From: an uncultured Bacillota bacterium
GTDB lineage: Bacteria > Bacillota_I > Bacilli_A > Erysipelotrichales > Coprobacillaceae
Length of the DNA: 36,334 nucleotides
Assembly: GCA_949290865.1 (NCBI GenBank)
Contig: CASETM010000096.1
Span: 1-36,334, forward strand
Reading direction: 5' to 3'
A model generated the notes under the pieces. That model saw only the letters and a program-made list of their open reading frames with translations. It was not told the origin of the DNA and did not search any database. Position numbers and translations under genes: made by a program. Below are positions 28,101 through 33,609 of the stretch, in pieces (the stretch's first letter is position 1; each line of letters starts with the position of its first letter).

Positions 28101-28965
28101 GTATTTCAATATTTTGCACATTAACAATACCACCCATTCCTGTTTCACTATTATTCCAGTTAATCGCATCATATCCATAGGTTGTTTTATCTATTGAACT
28201 TCCCCATTCATAATAATAAAAATTGTCTTCTGCTGGGATAAATTGGCTATTTGCATCTTTTGTTTCATAAGTTCCTTCGTTTACATCACTATTAACTCTT
28301 ACATAGAAAGTTGCTTCAACATCGAATGCTATTCCTTTTAGTTCATCAGCCCCAATTTGATTAGTATATTTGAAACCATCCGAATGTTCTTTATCGAAAC
28401 CAGTAACATTATTAGCTTCAATTATTAATTCAACTTTCCCATTATTTTCAGTAAAACTTACATTACTAACTCCTATTTTAGTAGTTGCTTCCATTTTATA
28501 TAGATCATCGTTTTCTATAACATGGAAGTTTTTATCAATTTCTTCAGTAATAGATAAACTAGTACCTGCTTTCAATGGATTTTTCCAAATATTATTTTCT
28601 TTTTCATTATCTTCATTGACGTATCTGTATTTAAATCCTAAAGCTTGGAAAGTAATTTCATACAAACCATCTTGTCCTTCGACTTTTTTTATAATTTTAT
28701 TTGTCCATACCTGACCTTCTGTGGCATCAGATGTTAAATTACTTCCTTTATCATCAGTACTCATTTCAAAATCAGGTTTATCTCCTTTATAGTTGCTATT
28801 TCCAACTATACCATCACTTTCTACAACTAGATTATTAGTAAAATAATTTTCACTTCTTGTACTTGAATCATCTACAGCTTCTACTGTTTGGGTTATAAAG
28901 CACCCTGATAGTATCATTGCTGTAGCTACTACTATTTTACATAATCTATTTTTTATCCTTTTCAT
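25174..28965 (-). CDS. Large secreted VWA-domain surface protein with Cna-B/SpaA-like domain
   Basis: The 1263-aa protein has a signal peptide with a possible lipobox (ILSGC, Cys22) or signal peptidase I site (VEA before VDD). The N-terminal 450 residues are beta-rich. A VWA domain starts near 480 with the MIDAS motif DVSGS (490-494), and a prealbumin/Cna-B-like fold lies at about 1092-1222 (GSITIYKEI, then GLEKGNYTVTELD). VWA domains bind ligands through a metal ion, as in pilus-tip adhesins. There is no C-terminal sorting signal or membrane anchor, so attachment would be by lipidation or by partner proteins. It is the first gene behind a SARP-type promoter. Confidence 0.85.
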   Translation of the reverse strand: MKRIKNRLCKIVVATAMILSGCFITQTVEAVDDSSTRSENYFTNNLVVESDGIVGNSNYKGDKPDFEMSTDDKGSNLTSDATEGQVWTNKIIKKVEGQDGLYEITFQALGFKYRYVNEDNEKENNIWKNPLKAGTSLSITEEIDKNFHVIENDDLYKMEATTKIGVSNVSFTENNGKVELIIEANNVTGFDKEHSDGFKYTNQIGADELKGIAFDVEATFYVRVNSDVNEGTYETKDANSQFIPAEDNFYYYEWGSSIDKTTYGYDAINWNNSETGMGGIVNVQNIEIPSGVKGKTILFSIGNQGENKIDHPSDYQKGPGNYIDGTPEKSDNNYYYIDVKDRLNLQWDELKIKNLYFYWYAVKGSGQKKQAFMRIEIEYDDNSWIVFTPINKLNNNGGNEPAGDFWAETIITKNEPSIRKDYDPDGDGIINEKFTNHGKIVLRKLSDNDLQAKKSVELKDWDERTYKIDLYASHKIMPKNKVANIMLMLDVSGSMPWFVTAPTGTHTNLQALNDSNTAKDNETLGKNNGLGTIKEWEYTYYVYRLGEGDSYEYKPIAYTDGTKAVPVGTNKTEKLSPGWYTVKSDSNGKKVFQKDEYKDGKISVQGSVLANETIYTRNSEVDKTKLEALYIALDYFIKNMISVSPESNIAYVQFAAGVKNFSDFENVKNITADAIINNVNTKLYGGTNQYAAIEKANQIIADAQSDQNNNISKENTYAILFTDGDLSEKNLKTNTTNEYYTVDDVTDIANTMKSEYVNLLFGAGIFAQLDNGQDNAGVTSLKQWVSNDPIDNTSKLVYIGKNSDELINEFSEIFGKIIYQITNADIIDYIDSRFIITDEDGEKLNPSDKFAGGTIGYDKTKEEYYIIWEDVNLSYSVDGLTGWHQTIYVKAKDDYIGGNDVTTNGSGSGINVGTIHKEFNQPEVNVKVDFVVGNADDTIFLGESLSVNTGDSESIEDRLFNQFKNSKGETLSIAPDGTELTKDDFEFTWYSASDGLSALENSKINDINAEKPTNDKVYYLQVKLKNVEISSQDSLSNTDDKDNVLLKTIYATNDMDQDSKQVGEGLDQNNNKIDDFATARSKYGVYVVDVVSGSITIYKEIDEMTNNDTQGDPIFTFHIVGTSDAGTPVNEYRSVRFEKDSDAKQFVATIDGLEKGNYTVTELDSIRYQLSTLTEENIDSSIEYAAGYTIQDNSVICQIGTAYDNKVYTDCRNVKITFKNTNINDKDQSDTDIVINTFNINDDGSITITGKHDHFVEVGNIEE

Positions 28966-29037
28966 AGTCTACCTCCTATCTTAGATCAATGAAAACATCT
29001 TTTTATTTATTTAACTAATATCTATCTTACAATACAT

Positions 29038-29071
29038 ATATTACCTTGTAAGAGTCACATAGAAGTCACAA
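29038..29071 (-). promoter_or_regulatory. SARP-type promoter of the VWA operon
   Basis: Read on the minus strand: TTGTGAC (29071-29065), four bases, ATGTGAC (29060-29054), ten bases, TAATAT (29043-29038). It drives the VWA gene starting at 28965. Confidence 0.75.
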
Positions 29072-29131
29072 AGTAATTAAACTCTATTATTTTTGATAAA
29101 TTTGTCATTTTTGTGACTTATTTATGTGAAT

Positions 29132-29168
29132 AAAGCTATAAAGATCTGTATTTAATTCTTTATAGCTT
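29132..29168 (-). terminator. Terminator after the Gly/Ala-rich surface protein gene
   Basis: AAGCTATAAAG pairs with CTTTATAGCTT (11-bp perfect stem, 15-base loop). On the minus strand it is followed by a short T-rich tract. It closes the upstream operon before the next SARP-type promoter. Confidence 0.65.
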
Positions 29169-29179
29169 ATTCATTATAT

Positions 29180-30028
29180 TTATGCTTTTTTCTTTTTAGT
29201 TAATAAATAAGCAATTAATGCAATGATAGCTACAGCTCCTACACCACCAGCTACATAAACCATGTTAGTTGATTCTTTCGCTCCGGCTTGTGCGACATCA
29301 TTATCTGCGATATTTTCTTCATTGCTTCCTGCTTGAGGAACATCTCCATCTGCAATATCTTCTGTTGTTTCTCCAGCTCCAGCAGCTGCACCAGCACCAC
29401 CAGCGGCTGCTCCAGCTCCAGCAGCACCTGCTCCTCCTGCTGCACCGCCAGGTCCATAAGTAACATTACCTTGGGCATCGATATAAACGATCTGTTCAAT
29501 AACTGGTCCCTGTGTTGCATCTTCTAATGGTGTATAAATAAATTCTATTTCTACATTATCCTGAGATACTGTTAAACGCTTCTGCAAAGCATCAGGCTGA
29601 TATCCTTCAATTGATTTAGCCTGAACTACTTCTTCTGTTCCTAAATCTGTTGTATAAATTGTTGGTGTTTCAATTTCTACGCCATTAATATCCACATATT
29701 TTACTGTAAATTCTACAGCATTAACAATTTTTGTATATTTATAAACAAAAACTGTTTTACCATCAATAACTGTACCAGCATTAAAAGTATTAGTAATACG
29801 ATATCCTTCATAAGTTCCTGATACTGGTGCAGGTACATAATCTAATCCTGTGCCTGCCTCTACTTTATATGTTACTGACGTTGAACCATCAGCAAACGTT
29901 CCATGCGATCCAGCTTTAAACGTAACTTCATATTGTCTACCTTGTGCAAAAGTCGGAATCACAGTAGCAGGTATCATTAAGGTCATAAACAATAATGCTA
30001 CACATAATTTTTTAAATAATACCTTCAT
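29180..30028 (-). CDS. Surface protein with Gly/Ala-rich linker and C-terminal membrane anchor
   Basis: The 282-aa protein has a signal peptide (cut near TFAQG), a MucBP-like repeat region (VKYVDINGVEIETPTIYT, about 108-168), and a Gly/Ala-only stretch at 192-219 made of GGA/GAA units. A short duplicated motif, IADGDVPQAG (225-234) and IADNDVAQAG (240-249), has a 15-residue period. It ends with a membrane helix and KKKKA. There is no LPXTG; the tail is a diverged sorting signal or a simple membrane anchor. It lies four bases downstream of the 232-aa gene in the first SARP-type operon. Confidence 0.8.
   Translation of the reverse strand: MKVLFKKLCVALLFMTLMIPATVIPTFAQGRQYEVTFKAGSHGTFADGSTSVTYKVEAGTGLDYVPAPVSGTYEGYRITNTFNAGTVIDGKTVFVYKYTKIVNAVEFTVKYVDINGVEIETPTIYTTDLGTEEVVQAKSIEGYQPDALQKRLTVSQDNVEIEFIYTPLEDATQGPVIEQIVYIDAQGNVTYGPGGAAGGAGAAGAGAAAGGAGAAAGAGETTEDIADGDVPQAGSNEENIADNDVAQAGAKESTNMVYVAGGVGAVAIIALIAYLLTKKKKA
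29372..29455 (-). repeat. Gly/Ala codon repeat tract in the surface protein gene
   Basis: A GC-richer stretch of GGN and GCN codons in an otherwise AT-rich gene, encoding 28 residues of Gly and Ala (after YGP). Tracts like this change length by slippage in other systems. Confidence 0.7.
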
Positions 30029-30031
30029 TTT

Positions 30032-30730
30032 TTATTCTCCTTCCTTTGCCTGTCTTTTTTTTCTGGTAACAATTAATCCAACGATGACTACAACTGCTCC
30101 CACCAATCCTAAAACATATGGTGCTAAAGTTGTATAATCACCAGTTCTGACTGCCTGAACAAACTTTTTAACGATTGTTGGTTCAGGAGTCACAGGATCA
30201 TCATATTGAACACTAAAAACAAATTGTAATTGTGTTGCAGCATCCTGATAAACATTACCCATTGAATCACCATCAATACCAATTGACATCGTAATAACGC
30301 TCGATTCATTTTCATTCAATGTAGCAATCAGCATGTTTTCTCCCATGCTTTGATTACTTAAATCAACCAGTGTTCCTTCATCTCCAATGGTTCCATCATA
30401 GAAGACTTCACCATCTCTGGCAAAACTGATATCATAAACCGCATGATTATTGGTATCTGTCAAATCTCTTAAAACTTCAGTATTTAAATAGAACTTCAGT
30501 TCACGTTTATCATTATTAACTAATGTGAAAGTTTCACTTCTGGTTTCTCCAGGAAACATTCCTTCAAAATTTTCTGTCAGATCATCCTGATCAGTATTGA
30601 AATCAAAATAATTGGCTGCATCGCCATCAAAACTAATAAGAGGTGATTCATCATATGCATGAACCGGAGCAACACTGCCCATCATAGCCATACATAATCC
30701 TGTTGCTATTAAAATTTTCTTTTTCATCAT
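30032..30730 (-). CDS. Secreted protein with C-terminal sorting-signal-like anchor (232 aa)
   Basis: The start at 30730 follows AGGAGGGAGAAA; a longer reading frame to 30787 has no ribosome site. It has a signal peptide (cut near VHAYD) and a beta-rich domain with FPGETRSETFTLVNND, a pattern typical of SipW-dependent/camelysin-like cell-wall proteins. The C-terminus reads AVRTGDYTTLAPYV, a hydrophobic helix and TRKKRQAKEGE, which looks like a variant of an LPXTG sorting signal (VRTGD in place of LPxTG). No sortase is in the window. It overlaps no other gene and sits between the TasA-like 225-aa protein and the Gly/Ala-rich protein. Confidence 0.75.
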   Translation of the reverse strand: MMKKKILIATGLCMAMMGSVAPVHAYDESPLISFDGDAANYFDFNTDQDDLTENFEGMFPGETRSETFTLVNNDKRELKFYLNTEVLRDLTDTNNHAVYDISFARDGEVFYDGTIGDEGTLVDLSNQSMGENMLIATLNENESSVITMSIGIDGDSMGNVYQDAATQLQFVFSVQYDDPVTPEPTIVKKFVQAVRTGDYTTLAPYVLGLVGAVVVIVGLIVTRKKRQAKEGE

Positions 30731-30743
30731 TTTCTCCCTCCTA

Positions 30744-31418
30744 TTATTCAACTTGAGAAATATTGCCATTTGCATCAAAAGTGACATCCATACCCCATTC
30801 AGCTAAGATTGCATCTTTAGCCGCTACAGTTTGGATAGCATCAACTTCTACATCAACATTTAATTTCAGTGTTGAATAGAATTCTCTATCCTTAATATCA
30901 CCAATTACGATATTATCAATAGCATGGCTTGTTCCTTCTCCGGCTTTGACTGGCATCTTATAATACATATAAACAACTTCTTTATTTTCATCTCTTGCAT
31001 CAATGATCCAATTACCCATTTGAGTCCAATTATCAGCTTTTTCTATTTTTTCTCCATTGAGCTGTAAACCGATTTCTCCTGCTTCAGCATCAAAATTCTT
31101 TGTTCCATCTATCTGGTTTTCCCAGTAACGTGTCAATGTGATACGAATATAAGAATCGTAATCTCCAGTATTATACGCATAGACTGGATAATAGTAATCG
31201 TCTCCTGGCATTCCACCTTCTACATCTATGATATTATTTTTGATATGAGCATATTGTTCTGTTTCATCCAAATCCAAAAGAAGTTCTACACCTAAATTTC
31301 CTACAGAAATTGGTGTCTGTGTATCTGTCTCAGCTCTAAAATAAGCTAACGAACCACCAATTACCGCAACAACAAGCAATGTTGCTGCTAATCCCATGAG
31401 TTTTAATTTCTTTTTCAT
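30744..31418 (-). CDS. TasA/camelysin-like protein with SipW-type signal (225 aa)
   Basis: The start at 31418 was chosen because AGAGGTGG lies seven bases ahead; the longer frame to 31478 would run through the promoter. The N-terminus has a SipW-type signal (GGSLAYFRAETDTQTPISVG, then an acidic strand), and the mature part is beta-rich with a GGMPGDDYYYPVYAYN strand like other TasA-like proteins. It is the first gene of a three-gene operon whose promoter carries the best SARP-type repeats. Confidence 0.82.
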   Translation of the reverse strand: MKKKLKLMGLAATLLVVAVIGGSLAYFRAETDTQTPISVGNLGVELLLDLDETEQYAHIKNNIIDVEGGMPGDDYYYPVYAYNTGDYDSYIRITLTRYWENQIDGTKNFDAEAGEIGLQLNGEKIEKADNWTQMGNWIIDARDENKEVVYMYYKMPVKAGEGTSHAIDNIVIGDIKDREFYSTLKLNVDVEVDAIQTVAAKDAILAEWGMDVTFDANGNISQVE

Positions 31419-31457
31419 AGCCATTCCACCTCTTATATTACGTTTATTTTCTCTTTT

Positions 31458-31491
31458 AGTATAAACCCATGATGTCACATAAAAGTCACAT
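31458..31491 (-). promoter_or_regulatory. SARP-type promoter of the first surface-protein operon
   Basis: Read on the minus strand: ATGTGAC (31491-31485), four bases, ATGTGAC (31480-31474), ten bases, TATACT (31463-31458). Two identical heptamers at an 11-bp period replace the -35 region. Confidence 0.8.
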
Positions 31492-31613
31492 CACTTGTTT
31501 TTTTCTTTAATTTAGAGATTATATGAAATTAACTAAATCCCTTAAAATATTTTTATATATTCCAAAAATACTGATTTTTTCGCAGTTTATTTCTTGATTT
31601 TATATTAAATCGC

Positions 31614-31642
31614 TTGTTAAATTTGGCCAAAGCCTTTAAAAT
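31614..31642 (+). promoter_or_regulatory. Promoter of the SARP-like regulator
   Basis: TTGTTA (31614-31619), a 17-base spacer, TAAAAT (31637-31642). The spacer holds the perfect palindrome TTTGGCCAAA (31622-31631), a possible operator. It lacks the ATGTGAC repeats, so the regulator is probably not self-activated through them. Confidence 0.5.
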
Positions 31643-31706
31643 ATTATATATATCTTTATTAATAGCATTACAATTTGATTAATGAAGGGGGGAGCATTAT
31701 CAATTT

Positions 31707-32900
31707 ATGGATAATACGATATATGTAACGATGTTTCAGAAGTTTTCGTTTTCATATAGAGATAAAGTCATCGATAGTGATACAATCAAATCTGACAAAC
31801 TAATCAAATTATTTGGTTATCTGTTAATGAATACCAACAGAGCTGTACCATCAAGTGAATTAATTGATTTTCTTTGGTTCTATGAAGAAATCGATAATCC
31901 AATCGGGGCTTTAAAAAATCTTGTTTATCGATTACGTGCTATATTAAAAAAACAGTTTCTATTAAACAATTTTATCGTAACAGGAAAAGGGGCATATTCA
32001 ATCAATTCAGAATATATAATCAAAACCGATGTTTCTGAATTTGAATACTATAATGATCTGATCATTGATGATCAGGATGATCATCTGGAAAACTATGATC
32101 ATCTTATTGAAAAATATAAAGGAAAATTCCTCACTGAAATAAAGGGAGATCATAATATTTTATCAAAAAGCACTTATTATCATTCAATCTTTATCGATAG
32201 AATAATCGAGTACGCAGATATATTAGAAGAAAAACAGGAATACGAAAAAATGGAAGCTATAGCCCGTCAGGCCATAAGCATCGATAATCTGGAAGAAGAC
32301 GTCTATGAAATACTGATCAAATCAGTCTATTTCCAACATCAATATAAAAAAGCTCATGAGCTCTATAAATCAACAACTGATATGCTTTATCAGACACTAG
32401 GTATCAAACCATCTGAATCCCTACTGGAATTATATGATCTTATTAAAAAAGAAGATCATGAAGAAGGAACCGATATCTCAGATGTTCAGCATGAACTCAT
32501 CGAAGAAAAACCAGATAGTGCCTTTTTATGCGAATATGGAACATTTAGAGAAATCTATATCATGCAATCTCGTATGATCGGTCGTTTAGGCATCTGCTCA
32601 CATTTATGTCTGATCACACTCATAGACAACTCTAAATCTCCGGAAGAAAGAGAAAATAATAAAGCACTGCATGAAAAAAACATGCAGAAAATTCAGCAGG
32701 CCTTATTATCAGGTCTAAGAATTGGCGATGTCATCTCGCGTCTAAGCATCAATCAGTACGTTGTACTGTTACCAGCATGTAATTATGAAAACTCACTTCA
32801 TGTTATTGACCGTGTTCTTAGAAAAATAAGATATTCATTGAGTCATACACCATTTCTGATTAATTTATCTATCGAAGAAGTCTTACCTAAGGAATCATAA
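31707..32900 (+). CDS. SARP-like transcriptional activator (winged HTH, BTAD, degenerate GGDEF-like domain)
   Basis: The 397-aa protein begins with an OmpR-type winged helix (about 1-100; PSSELIDFLWFYEE and GALKNLVYRLRAILKK). A bacterial transcriptional activator domain of TPR-like helices follows (about 108-250; ending TLGIKPSESLLELYDLI), as in SARP/AfsR/DnrI regulators. The C-terminal part (about 270-397) has GDVISRLSINQYVVLLPAC, which looks like a GGDEF-fold remnant lacking the active loop. It is divergent from the surface-protein operons whose promoters carry heptamer repeats with SARP-like spacing, so it is the obvious activator candidate. Its stop overlaps the next start (TAATG). The signal sensed is unknown. 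Confidence 0.85.
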   Translation: MDNTIYVTMFQKFSFSYRDKVIDSDTIKSDKLIKLFGYLLMNTNRAVPSSELIDFLWFYEEIDNPIGALKNLVYRLRAILKKQFLLNNFIVTGKGAYSINSEYIIKTDVSEFEYYNDLIIDDQDDHLENYDHLIEKYKGKFLTEIKGDHNILSKSTYYHSIFIDRIIEYADILEEKQEYEKMEAIARQAISIDNLEEDVYEILIKSVYFQHQYKKAHELYKSTTDMLYQTLGIKPSESLLELYDLIKKEDHEEGTDISDVQHELIEEKPDSAFLCEYGTFREIYIMQSRMIGRLGICSHLCLITLIDNSKSPEERENNKALHEKNMQKIQQALLSGLRIGDVISRLSINQYVVLLPACNYENSLHVIDRVLRKIRYSLSHTPFLINLSIEEVLPKES

Positions 32901-33334
32901 TGGATAAATACATTAGAAGTATGCCATTCAATATGATGCATTTATGCATCGATGATTACATTGATTATCAGATCATTGGATCATTATACAATACCTCATC
33001 AGAAATGATGAAGTTTAGTGATATCAGTGATATCATATTGGAAATGGAACATATATTTAACAGAAATGGAAATCCTCAGTCTTCACAATTAACACGTAGT
33101 TTTCAAAAACAGGAACCAGCCGGGATCTATCAAAACAAACCGATACTTAAATGGCCCTATGAAGAACTGCTCGTTCACCAGGGAAAACTTTTAACTTTAG
33201 ATATCGTTGTCAAATCCCGCCGTCAGTCATCATGGCAAGGTATTATTTTCTATGAGAATCAGGAAATTGAATTTCCTACCATCTTAGATATGATCAAATC
33301 TATAACTCATATATTAAATAAACACAAATTCTAA
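32900..33334 (+). CDS. Small protein coupled to the SARP-like regulator, unknown function (144 aa)
   Basis: Soluble, without signal or membrane segment. Its start overlaps the regulator's stop by one base, implying a linked role. The C-terminal third (WQGIIFYENQEIEFPTILDMIKSI) resembles the whole of the 57-aa protein encoded downstream (WQGTIEWIEKNEKQSFRSALEMIKLI). This is therefore an N-terminal extension fused to the same small domain. No enzyme motif was seen. Confidence 0.7.
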   Translation: MDKYIRSMPFNMMHLCIDDYIDYQIIGSLYNTSSEMMKFSDISDIILEMEHIFNRNGNPQSSQLTRSFQKQEPAGIYQNKPILKWPYEELLVHQGKLLTLDIVVKSRRQSSWQGIIFYENQEIEFPTILDMIKSITHILNKHKF

Positions 33335-33347
33335 AATTTTGTGAATA

Positions 33348-33381
33348 ATATGACTTTCATGTGACCATATTAATATATACT
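33348..33381 (+). promoter_or_regulatory. SARP-type promoter of the 57-aa gene
   Basis: ATATGAC (33348-33354), four bases, ATGTGAC (33359-33365), ten bases, TATACT (33376-33381), on the plus strand. Same geometry as the three minus-strand promoters of the locus. Confidence 0.75.
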
Positions 33382-33406
33382 AGTTATAGAGGATGGGTGA
33401 AAATTT

Positions 33407-33580
33407 ATGAAACAGAACAAACACAAAAGAAATAATAGCTTTCTTGTTGTAATCAAAGAAACCCAAAACAATACTTGGCAGGGAACTATTGAATGGATCG
33501 AAAAAAATGAAAAACAGTCTTTTCGCAGTGCCCTGGAAATGATCAAACTCATAGATTCAGCCATTGATGATAAATCCTAA
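33407..33580 (+). CDS. 57-aa small protein with WQG domain, member of the SARP-type regulon
   Basis: The translation is 57 residues: MKQNKHKRNNSFLVVIKE, then NNTWQGTIEWIEKNEKQSF, then RSALEMIKLIDSAIDDKS. It has a good GGATGGGTG-type ribosome site and its own promoter, followed by a terminator. It resembles the C-terminal domain of the 144-aa protein upstream. Very short, so easily missed by gene callers. The function is unknown; a binding partner or feedback regulator of the SARP-like activator is possible. Confidence 0.75.
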   Translation: MKQNKHKRNNSFLVVIKETQNNTWQGTIEWIEKNEKQSFRSALEMIKLIDSAIDDKS

Positions 33581-33609
33581 AAAAAAGTCATACTCAATAT
33601 GACTTTTTT
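33581..33609. terminator. Bidirectional terminator between the 57-aa gene and the EAL gene
   Basis: AAAAAAGTCATA pairs with TATGACTTTTTT around CTCAA. It serves both converging genes. Confidence 0.85.

Noticed and set aside
29111-29130. Extra GTGACTT/ATGTGAA repeat near the VWA promoter
   Set aside because: The copies are 13 bp apart, not 11, and lack a suitably placed -10 box.
29251-29527. Open frames in other phases over the Gly/Ala tract
   Set aside because: They are produced by the repetitive GCN/GGN codons; their low-complexity Leu/Gln/His or Ser/Cys translations are not credible proteins.
31419-31478. Longer N-terminus of the TasA-like 225-aa protein
   Set aside because: It would translate through the promoter -10 and heptamer repeats; AGAGGTGG supports the start at 31418.
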